From Haloferula sp. BvORR071 (lineage in GTDB: Bacteria > Verrucomicrobiota > Verrucomicrobiia > Verrucomicrobiales > Akkermansiaceae): DNA of 47,651 nt. The stretch covers positions 1 through 47,651 of the forward strand of contig NZ_BATP01000042.1 of NCBI RefSeq assembly GCF_000739615.1, given 5' to 3'. The notes below the pieces were generated by a model. That model was not told the DNA's origin. It did no database searches and saw only the letters and a list, made by a program, of their open reading frames with translations. A program made the translations under genes and the position numbers. Positions 8,337 to 14,936 of the stretch are shown here, in pieces (the stretch's first letter is position 1; each line of letters starts with the position of its first letter).

Positions 8337-9629
8337 TCAGGGGAAAGCTGCGGCCCGGATGCCCCGGATTTCGGATTCGCTGTGGCCCAAATTGGCAAGC
8401 TGGGTGCAAAGGTTGTCGATGAGTTTGGCTTGATCCCGGTCGCCATTCCGCTGGGCAACCTCGCGGGCGTAGCGTCCCGCTTGGTCCAGTCGCTCGGCCG
8501 GATCTTGGAACAGCGCCAGGGTGCCGCGTAGTGTGTTGGCACCATCGGAGGAGAAGAAGCTGCTTTCGGCTGCCGCGAACATGGTATCGTACAAAAGCTT
8601 CGTTCTCGCCCCGCGATCATCGATTGCATCCAAGGCGGCGCCCAGCAGCGCCGGGTTGGCGAGTTCGGAATAGATCATCCTGCGGATCATGGACGGGTCG
8701 GGCTTCTCGGCGCTCACTTGCTGGGAGATGGTCTCGCCCAACCATGTGGCATATTCCTTCGCGGGAATGCCCGACTTCACGCTCGTGAGCAACTGCTCGA
8801 TCGGCAATTCAAGGGCTCCCTTGCCGACGCAGTGGCTGAAGTAGAAATCGATGGCGGCTTGGGGTGAGGTCTTCGCCCAATCCTGGAGGAAATTGGAGGG
8901 AAAGATGTCGGGGAACTTGCCCTCGTCAGACTTGGCCTTCTCCAATACGGCCGTGGCGAAGCGGGCGAAATCAAAGTCGGAAGCGAAGTTGGTCGTGCAC
9001 AAGGTGGGCATGCTCTTGCAGGGACCGAGATTCCCCAGCAGATAGAGTCCCGTCTCCGTGTCCATGGTCTTGTCGCGCAACCCGAGCTTGGAAAGCTCCT
9101 CGCGGGCGAAGCCACTGATCTCCGAGGTGGTGAAGTTTCTGCCCTTTAGGAACTCGAGCCTCTCCCGGATTGATGCGTTCCTCATGGAGTCGGCGATGAT
9201 CGCGCAATAGAGCTTGGCACGCTGGCTGGGAAGATTCGCATCGATCCAAGCGAAGGTGGCGTCGCGGTCCTTGCGCGCCATGGTGATGAGCAACGCGTCG
9301 AGGCTCATCCGCATTACCGGCGGCAGGCCTTCAACGGGATCGGATTGTTCCAAGAAGGCCGTGGCCAAGATCCTCAGGTCGGGTAGGCTCCACTCGCGGA
9401 AGTCGACAGTACCCTTGGGGGCGGATGGGTCCTTGAGCGCCCGGAGCTCCGCTTGCAGGGCGGGATTCTGTGGCGTGTCCCGGCGTGCGGTCTTCTCTGG
9501 CTTTGCTGCCGCATGGCCAGATGCGGCGGGAGGCTCGGGTTCTTCTGCGGTGGAGCGAAGCGACCAGCCCCCGATCCCGCCGATCAGAATTCCGCTACTC
9601 AGAACCAGTAGGAATGGGGCCGTCTTCAT
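8337..9629 (-). CDS. Secreted or membrane-anchored unknown protein, last of the osmC-mtoX-sco run
   Basis: No family is recognised. The start at 9629 (MKTAPFLLVLSSG) is supported by an AAGGAG ribosome site 12 bases upstream; an earlier in-frame ATG at 9662 lacks that support. An N-terminal hydrophobic segment (about residues 4-22) is a signal peptide or anchor. A Pro/Glu/Ala-rich linker of about 35 residues follows, and the rest (70-430) is mostly helical, Leu/Ala-rich and without CxxCH or other metal motifs. Similar helical secreted proteins are common in Verrucomicrobia. It starts 47 bases after the SCO gene on the same strand, so it is probably co-transcribed. It occupies the place where a mauG gene sits in the Hyphomicrobium mtoX cluster, but it shows no heme motif. 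Confidence 0.7.
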   Translation of the reverse strand: MKTAPFLLVLSSGILIGGIGGWSLRSTAEEPEPPAASGHAAAKPEKTARRDTPQNPALQAELRALKDPSAPKGTVDFREWSLPDLRILATAFLEQSDPVEGLPPVMRMSLDALLITMARKDRDATFAWIDANLPSQRAKLYCAIIADSMRNASIRERLEFLKGRNFTTSEISGFAREELSKLGLRDKTMDTETGLYLLGNLGPCKSMPTLCTTNFASDFDFARFATAVLEKAKSDEGKFPDIFPSNFLQDWAKTSPQAAIDFYFSHCVGKGALELPIEQLLTSVKSGIPAKEYATWLGETISQQVSAEKPDPSMIRRMIYSELANPALLGAALDAIDDRGARTKLLYDTMFAAAESSFFSSDGANTLRGTLALFQDPAERLDQAGRYAREVAQRNGDRDQAKLIDNLCTQLANLGHSESEIRGIRAAAFP

Positions 9630-9676
9630 CTCGCGTGATAACTCCTTGTGGCAGGAATCCACGGCGAGGAAAGGCC

Positions 9677-10318
9677 TCAGTCGCGCTTTTCCATCAGCAA
9701 GGTCCGGATGTCCGCCATGACCAAGCGGGGGTCGAGGGTTCCGGAGCTGTAGATATTTCGGATCGTGCCGCTTTCATCGATCAGGAAGACCCGCAGGCTG
9801 TGGTTCAGCGGGCCCATGGGGGATGCCGGGTCCTTCTTGCGGGAGACCGCCTGCCCGTAGTCCGCGAGGATGGGGGCAAGGGTGGACCGGGAGGCGGTGG
9901 TCAGGAATTGCCACTCGCAACCCTGGGGGAACTCCCCGGCGATGGCAGAGTAGGCGCTCATGCGCTCGGGAGTATCATGCTCAGGATCAAAGCTCATGCT
10001 GAGCAGGCGCAGGCCACCGGCGAGCGTGGGGTCGGCGGTGCTCTGCTCGTGCAAGCTGCGGAGCACGCCGGTGGCGTGGGGGCAGGCCTGGGGATCAGCA
10101 CAGCGGGAGTAGATCAAGCTGAGCACGGTCACGCGGCCGCGAGTTAAATCCTTGAGCTGCCGTGCGGTGCCGGTCGCATCGATCACCGCGCCGCCGGGGG
10201 CTGGGCGGATGCCCGGCAGCGTGTAGCTGCCGGGCTCCGGTGCGGTGTAGTCAGGGGCTTCTTCCGCCCGCAGCGGCAGGGAAAGAAGAGCGAGGATGAT
10301 GAAGGGGATGAGTTTCAT
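9677..10318 (-). CDS. SCO1/SenC-family copper chaperone or thioredoxin-like protein
   Basis: This exported thioredoxin-fold protein of 213 residues has a signal peptide (residues 1-18, MKLIPFIILALLSLPLRA). Its metal/redox site is C73-A-D-P-Q-A-C79-P, a CxxxxxC spacing instead of the usual SCO CxxxCP. The conserved downstream His is present in PLNHSLRVFLID. SCO proteins deliver copper to periplasmic enzymes or reduce their cysteines. The gene starts 15 bases after the mtoX stop, with a GAGGAAAGGAA ribosome site. In Hyphomicrobium the methanethiol oxidase gene is likewise followed by a SCO1/senC gene, so maturation of the copper site of MtoX is the natural role (inference from context). Confidence 0.85.
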   Translation of the reverse strand: MKLIPFIILALLSLPLRAEEAPDYTAPEPGSYTLPGIRPAPGGAVIDATGTARQLKDLTRGRVTVLSLIYSRCADPQACPHATGVLRSLHEQSTADPTLAGGLRLLSMSFDPEHDTPERMSAYSAIAGEFPQGCEWQFLTTASRSTLAPILADYGQAVSRKKDPASPMGPLNHSLRVFLIDESGTIRNIYSSGTLDPRLVMADIRTLLMEKRD

Positions 10319-10333
10319 GGCGAATTCCTTTCC

Positions 10334-11647
10334 TCAGTTGCCGACCTTGGTGGAGCCGAAGAGCATGTGGTGGGGGCGGCCCAATTTCAGCTCGTTGAAG
10401 TCGAGGGCGAAGCGCTGGTCGAGCTGCTTGCCGTTCCAAGCGTAGCCGCGGACGAATTGCTCGTTGTCCGCGCCGCCCTTGTCCCAGCGGGCGAGCAAGG
10501 AGCTGCTGAAGTAGAGGCGCTTTCCATCCCAGCTCTGGGAGACCATGTTCAACTGCCTACCGATCTGGTTCTCGTGGATCACCGTAGGGTGGTGGGGATT
10601 GGAGACGTCGAAGACCCGGCAGGTGCCATCGCCGAAGCAATCGACGAAGAGGCGCTGGTCATCCGCGCTCAGGCTGATGTCGACCGGCAGGCAGCCGCCC
10701 TTGCCGCCGATGTCGGCGACTTCCTCGGACTGCCACTCGCCCTTCTCATCTTGATAGACCAGCCACAGCTTTGAGGTGAGCGCAGTGGCGGTGAAGGCGT
10801 AGTTGTGTTTCGCGCCCCATGCCCAACGGATCTCCAGCGGCGCGCCGGGAACCTTGAGTGCTTTGAGCGGCTTGCGGGTGTGGAAATCCCAGACGACCAT
10901 GCTGTTCCCGAAGTGCTTCATGGCTTCCGGATCACCGGCGACATCGCCGAAGGCGCGGGTGTAGTTGTCCCAGCCGGTGAAGGAACTGGTGAGCATCACG
11001 TTCTTTCGCGGCAACACGCGGGCATCGTAGCCGTAGCCATCGGCGAGTTCGGGATTCTTCACGCCGCGGGGATCGGCGGGGGAGGGCAGCCAGTGGGTGG
11101 CGATGTAGTCGGCCTCGTTGCTGTATTCGACCAGCGCGGTGCGGCCGCCCTTGTCCTTGGTATTCGAGAGACAGGGAATCAGGACGCGGCCGGGCAGGGC
11201 ATAGGCACCGTGGGGCCCCATCGCGCCGCTCTTCTTCGCGAAGTCGGTGATGGTCTTCACAAGCTTGGGTCGCGCGGGATCGGTGTGGACGTCGAAGATG
11301 AAGATCCGGTTCGTCTCCAGGCCGGAGAGCCAGAGCTGGCGGCGGTCATCGGTGAAGCCGCCGTGGTGGGCCTCATTGCGGCCGCCGGTGCTGACGGAGT
11401 GGATGACCTTGCCGTAGTTCGTGGAGCCCGGGTTGACGTCCACGGTGACCAGCTTGTCGGAGCCATCGCCCTGACCTTCTATGCCGAGGGTCCAGACGTA
11501 GAGGAATTCCTCCTGGCCTTCGATGCGGGTGAGGTAGGGGGAGGAACAGGTTTCATCGCCACGCGCAACGACGCTGCAGAACAAGGCGATGATCAGAATG
11601 ACGAGGAGAGTCTCAGCGGGAATGCCGCGGAAGTTCGAGGGTTTCAT
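10334..11647 (-). CDS. mtoX: Methanethiol oxidase (selenium-binding protein SBP56 family)
   Basis: MtoX-type enzymes oxidise methanethiol to formaldehyde, H2S and H2O2 in the periplasm using copper. The protein has an N-terminal export signal (about residues 11-30). The SBP56 hallmarks follow in order: ETCSSPY with Cys34, EFLYVWTLG, DKLVTVDVNPGS, YGKVIHSVSTGGRNEAHHGGF, then propeller blades with HGAYALPGRVLIPCLSN, GYGYDARVLPRKNVMLTSSF and a C-terminal RPHHMLFGS. The His-rich motifs are the likely copper ligands. Length (437) is usual for bacterial members. It lies between osmC and the SCO gene on one strand, downstream of a sigma-54-type promoter. Substrate assignment is by family; some SBP56 proteins are uncharacterised. 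Confidence 0.88.
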   Translation of the reverse strand: MKPSNFRGIPAETLLVILIIALFCSVVARGDETCSSPYLTRIEGQEEFLYVWTLGIEGQGDGSDKLVTVDVNPGSTNYGKVIHSVSTGGRNEAHHGGFTDDRRQLWLSGLETNRIFIFDVHTDPARPKLVKTITDFAKKSGAMGPHGAYALPGRVLIPCLSNTKDKGGRTALVEYSNEADYIATHWLPSPADPRGVKNPELADGYGYDARVLPRKNVMLTSSFTGWDNYTRAFGDVAGDPEAMKHFGNSMVVWDFHTRKPLKALKVPGAPLEIRWAWGAKHNYAFTATALTSKLWLVYQDEKGEWQSEEVADIGGKGGCLPVDISLSADDQRLFVDCFGDGTCRVFDVSNPHHPTVIHENQIGRQLNMVSQSWDGKRLYFSSSLLARWDKGGADNEQFVRGYAWNGKQLDQRFALDFNELKLGRPHHMLFGSTKVGN

Positions 11648-11720
11648 GGTAGAGGAGAGTCGTGTGGGGAAGAGAGGCCGGCGCGGGAGGGTCGCGCCGG
11701 CCGGAGGAGGAATGAGCAGA

Positions 11721-12302
11721 TCAAGCCGCCTGGCGGCCAGCCATGCTGCCGAGCACGAGCCGCGAGGTCAGCGGGATGGAGTTCGAGACGTTGAAGTAGT
11801 TCGGCGAGGTGGCCATCACCTTGCGATGGATGCGCTCGAACTGCTCCGGCGTGCCGTCGCCCTTCAGGTGTACGGTGTATTTCAAGCCGTCGTAGCCGGG
11901 CTTCACCGTGGGATCGAGGCCAAGGAAACCGCGCAGGTCGATGTCGCCTTCGGTTTCGATCCGCAGCTCTTCGATGGTGATGCCCTCGAGGGAGCAGAGA
12001 GCGGTGTAGCCGACGACCATGCAGGAATTCAGCGCGGCCATCAGGTATTCCTGCGGGTTCGCATGTTGGTTGGTGCCGCAGAGTTCGACCGGTTCATCGA
12101 CGCAGATGGTGAAGTCCTTCGCGAGACGCTGGCCGGCGAGGTAGGAGGCGCTCACCTTGGTGTCAGAGCGGGTGCCGCCCTTCCATTCGGTGCTGACCTG
12201 CCAAGTGGTCTGGCCCTGGGCGGGATCCTTGCTGATCGCGTCGATAGCGCCGAGGAGGCCAGCGGTGTTGATGCCGTTGATGACTTGAGGATTGGTCTTC
12301 AT
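11721..12302 (-). CDS. OsmC-family peroxiredoxin-like protein, first gene of the mtoX operon
   Basis: This 193-residue protein has the OsmC/Ohr fold. It shows the NPQEYLMAALNSC helix carrying the conserved Cys, a second Cys in ELCGTN about 20 residues earlier, and a C-terminal swapped domain ending SRLVLGSMAG. Family members reduce organic peroxides or H2O2 with thiol cofactors in the cytoplasm. It is the first gene after the sigma-54-type element at 12369-12385 and precedes mtoX by 73 bases. MtoX chemistry yields H2O2, H2S and formaldehyde, so OsmC may protect against oxidants or reactive sulfur; that link is inference. The region before the ATG (CCACCAAAACC) has no Shine-Dalgarno match. Confidence 0.85.
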   Translation of the reverse strand: MKTNPQVINGINTAGLLGAIDAISKDPAQGQTTWQVSTEWKGGTRSDTKVSASYLAGQRLAKDFTICVDEPVELCGTNQHANPQEYLMAALNSCMVVGYTALCSLEGITIEELRIETEGDIDLRGFLGLDPTVKPGYDGLKYTVHLKGDGTPEQFERIHRKVMATSPNYFNVSNSIPLTSRLVLGSMAGRQAA

Positions 12303-12368
12303 GGTTTTGGTGGTTTGATGTGATGTGGAGGTCCGCGATGTTTCGTTGGTGCGGATGCGGAAGCTAAT

Positions 12369-12385
12369 TGCTTGCCGCGTGCCAA
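12369..12385 (-). promoter_or_regulatory. Sigma-54 (RpoN) -24/-12 promoter for osmC-mtoX-sco
   Basis: The minus strand reads TTGGCACG-CGGC-AAGCA. The -24 box matches the consensus YTGGCACG at all eight positions, and the invariant GC of the -12 box is present with exact spacing (GG at 12383-12382, GC at 12371-12370). Only the TT of TTGC is AA. Transcription would start near 12358, leaving about 55 bases of leader before osmC. A sigma-54 activator gene lies immediately upstream. Confidence 0.78.
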
Positions 12386-12457
12386 GGGTGTGCTGGTGGT
12401 GGTAGGCATTGAGGATAAAGGGTTCCGCGAATGGTGTGTGATTCCAAGGGTCTCACG

Positions 12458-12508
12458 GGATTTCGCGACTCGCGGGATCTCGCGAGGGGAAGACACGAGG
12501 ATTCGCGA
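12458..12508 (-). promoter_or_regulatory. Cluster of three TCGCGA sites, candidate activator-binding (UAS) region
   Basis: On the plus strand GGATTTCGCGA (12458-12468), GGATCTCGCGA (12475-12485) and AGGATTCGCGA (12498-12508) follow one another. The first two are 17 bases apart and the third is 23 bases further on. The cores are palindromic, and the middle site extends to CTCGCGAG. They lie about 100-150 bases upstream of the predicted sigma-54 start, where enhancer-binding proteins normally bind. Confidence 0.5.
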
Positions 12509-12551
12509 GTGTTAGAGGCGAGGTGCCGATGCCAATCCGATTGGCGTCCCA

Positions 12552-12671
12552 TGGAGTGCTGCGGCACGACGCCGCTTTGGCTTGGTGGGAGGCCACTCCT
12601 CGCCAATTCGTGAACGCCTGCCGCAGCGTTACCAACCCGAAGCCAAAACCGCGTTGTGCCGCAGCACTCCA
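12552..12671. repeat. Large inverted repeat (32-base arms, 3 mismatches), REP/MITE-like
   Basis: The left arm 12552-12583 (TGGAGTGCTGCGGCAC...TTTGGCTT) is the reverse complement of the right arm 12640-12671 at 29 of 32 positions; 56 bases separate them. The right arm ends 12 bases from the activator stop codon. No transposase is present. It could be a dispersed repetitive element, and as RNA it would form a strong hairpin ending the activator transcript. Confidence 0.8.
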
Positions 12672-12683
12672 CAGGGCCTTCGA

Positions 12684-14594
12684 TCAGCTCTTCACCGCTC
12701 GCTCAATCCCGAGGGCCTTGAGGCGGGAACTGAAGGTGGAGGCTGGCACGCCAAGGAGCGCGGCGGCGCCGGTATTGCCGGCGATCTTACCGCTCGCGGC
12801 ATTCAGGGCGCGTTTGAGGTTGGCGCGTTCGAGTTCTTCGAATTCCTTTGCAGTGAGGACGCCGCCTTCTTCCTCCGCTTGAACTACGATATGCTTCGTA
12901 GTTGCGGCGGCTGGCATGGCCTTCGCGAGGTCGGGGCGGGTGCCGGGGGAGAGGATAATGGCGCGCTCGATGACGTTCTGGAGTTCGCGGATATTCCCCG
13001 GCCAATCGTGGGCGGCGAGGCGGCGGGCGTCCTCCGGATGCAGGGGCGCGAGCTTGCGGCCCATGCGGCGGCCGAAGCGTTCTTGGAAGGCCGAGGCCAA
13101 TTCTGCGATGTCATTGCCACGCTCGCGCAGCGGCGGCACGGAGAGGGGAAAGACATTCAGGCGATAGTAGAGGTCCTCGCGGAACTTCCCCTCCGCGACC
13201 ATCTCGGCGAGATCGCGGTTGGTGGCCGCCACCACGCGAACATCGACCTTGCGGGTCTTGGTGCTGCCGAGCGGCTCGAATTCGCCTTCCTGCAAGACGC
13301 GCAGGAGCTTGGCTTGCAGGTCGAGCGGCAGCTCGCCGAGCTCATCGAGGAAGATGGTACCGCCATCGGCCAAGGCGAAGCGGCCTTCGCGCTTGGCCAC
13401 TGCGCCGGTGAAGGCTCCCTTCTCGTGACCGAAGAATTCGCTCTCCATCAGGGTGCCGGGAATCGCGGCGCAATTCACCCTCACCAGTGGGCGGTCCTTG
13501 CGCGGGCTGGAGCTATGGATCGCGCAGGCCACGAGCTCCTTGCCGGTGCCAGTTTCGCCGTTGATCAGCACTGTGGCATCGGTAGCGGCGACCTGCTGGA
13601 TTGCGGCTTTCAGCTCGAGAATCGGTTTGCTCCTCCCCAGGAGGCCGTTGATTCCGGTCTCTTCCGCCAGCATGTCGCGCAGGTATTCGGCCTCGGAGGA
13701 GAGCCGCGCGATGCGCTGCTCGGCTTCAAGCCGTTCGTCGATATTGCGGAGAATCAGCGTGAAGTAGCGCGTGCCGCGGAAATCGAAGCGCGAGAGCGTG
13801 GCCTCCGCGGGGAAACGGCTGGAGTCGGCGCGCAGCACGGTGAGCTGGGATGGCATCCACAATTGTCGCCCGCCGCTTTCGCAGAGTTCGCGGACGCATC
13901 CACTGAGGAGCTTCGCGCTTTCCCCGGCGAGGAACCACTTCGCTTCCTGCCCGAGCATCTGCTCGCTGCTGTAGCCGGAGAGGCGCTCGGCGGCGGGATT
14001 CGCGCGGACAATGCGTGAATTTCCATCGAGCACGACAATGCCGTCCATGGCGCTGTCGAGTAGGCTTGAGATTTCTTCCTCGCGGGCCCGGGCTTGCTGC
14101 TCCATGCGCAGGCGGCGGCACTCGGCGGCAGCGCGGGCGGCAAAGATCTCGAAGAGCGAGACCAGCCGCGGCTCGCCGGGGAATGGCTTGGTATCAAGGA
14201 CCGCGAGGTGGCCGATAATCGAGCCGTCCGGATCGAAGAGCGGCACGCCCATGTAGCTGCGGACGTTCAGCGTGCGGACATCCGGCTCATTCGGGTAAAG
14301 CTCGATCATGCGATCCGGGAAGAGCACCAGCTTGCGCTCGCGCAGGACGGCTTCGCAGGGCGTGCCCTCGATGTGATGCTCGTAGTCCTCCAGGTAGCCG
14401 CCATTGATCCAGAAGGCGTGGGCGCGCAAACGATGCGTTTGGGGAAGGTATTCGGTGACCCAGGCTCCGGCGGTTCCCATCACGGCGGCAAGGTTCTTCA
14501 CCAGCGAGCGGAAGAACTCCGTGCCAGTTTCGGAGACCGTGCCTTCGATCACCAGCCGGAGGGCGCTGGTATCGGCCGGGGAGGGATCGTCCAT
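12684..14594 (-). CDS. Sigma-54-dependent transcriptional activator (GAF-PAS-AAA+-Fis)
   Basis: This enhancer-binding protein of about 636 residues activates RpoN promoters by ATP hydrolysis. Domains in order are a GAF-like sensor (about 10-165; [21 protein letters not shown]), a PAS domain (about 175-300; [20 protein letters not shown]), and an AAA+ domain (about 320-555) with Walker A GETGTGKE near 346, the sigma-54-contacting GAFTGA loop near 392 and Walker [12 protein letters not shown]-terminal Fis-type helix-turn-helix ends it (about 590-636). The start is placed at 14594 ([10 protein letters not shown]); an upstream ATG at 14693 would add 33 poorly conserved-looking residues. With no receiver domain, it is likely controlled by ligand or redox sensing through GAF/PAS. 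It lies upstream of, and on the same strand as, the operon with a sigma-54 promoter, its obvious target. Confidence 0.92.
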   Translation of the reverse strand: MDDPSPADTSALRLVIEGTVSETGTEFFRSLVKNLAAVMGTAGAWVTEYLPQTHRLRAHAFWINGGYLEDYEHHIEGTPCEAVLRERKLVLFPDRMIELYPNEPDVRTLNVRSYMGVPLFDPDGSIIGHLAVLDTKPFPGEPRLVSLFEIFAARAAAECRRLRMEQQARAREEEISSLLDSAMDGIVVLDGNSRIVRANPAAERLSGYSSEQMLGQEAKWFLAGESAKLLSGCVRELCESGGRQLWMPSQLTVLRADSSRFPAEATLSRFDFRGTRYFTLILRNIDERLEAEQRIARLSSEAEYLRDMLAEETGINGLLGRSKPILELKAAIQQVAATDATVLINGETGTGKELVACAIHSSSPRKDRPLVRVNCAAIPGTLMESEFFGHEKGAFTGAVAKREGRFALADGGTIFLDELGELPLDLQAKLLRVLQEGEFEPLGSTKTRKVDVRVVAATNRDLAEMVAEGKFREDLYYRLNVFPLSVPPLRERGNDIAELASAFQERFGRRMGRKLAPLHPEDARRLAAHDWPGNIRELQNVIERAIILSPGTRPDLAKAMPAAATTKHIVVQAEEEGGVLTAKEFEELERANLKRALNAASGKIAGNTGAAALLGVPASTFSSRLKALGIERAVKS

Positions 14595-14936
14595 GTCCAC
14601 CAGCTTGCGGGACTGGCGGCACAGCTTCAATGCTACTTTTGACCCATCCCGACTTGAAGGAAATCTGGCGGGAGGCACCCCGGTTTTGCGCATTGAAATA
14701 TTGAGTGCCTTCCGAGCGTCGAATTACTTCCTATCCCCGCTTCTGCGGGGCGAATTGAGCAGTCTCCGCCGGAATGCGTCCAAAATCCCATGCCCTTGTC
14801 GCGCTTGGCCTGTTCTTGGCCATATGCCGCCTTGCCTTTCCGTGCATGCTCAGGGGCAGCTTTCACAACCCTGGCCGCTTCGGCTGGCTTGAGTTCACCG
14901 AATAGGCCTGCTGGAATTCTCCTCAAACCTTGATCC
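14595..14936. other. Divergent promoter region between the activator and the PVC heme protein gene
   Basis: These 342 bases separate two divergent genes. One compact hairpin is visible (CCCCGC-TTCT-GCGGGG, 14735-14750). An AT-rich patch near 14692-14700 could be a promoter. No sigma-54-type element and no convincing gene were seen here. Confidence 0.55.

Larger units (their letters stand above)
12303..12683. other. Regulatory gap between the sigma-54 activator gene and osmC
   Basis: This 381-base non-coding stretch holds, in minus-strand order, a large inverted repeat just after the activator stop codon, three TCGCGA motifs, a sigma-54 -24/-12 element and a leader of about 55 bases before osmC. 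A small perfect hairpin (GCCAAT-CCG-ATTGGC, 12531-12545) also lies here. Open frames through the region are short and look non-coding. Confidence 0.8.

Noticed and set aside
12582..14018. Long plus-strand frame (478 codons) antisense to the sigma-54 activator gene
   Set aside because: Shadow of the GC-rich activator gene. Its composition (Ala/Gly/Arg-rich, no domain) is that of a complementary frame, whereas the minus strand encodes clear GAF, PAS and AAA+ motifs.
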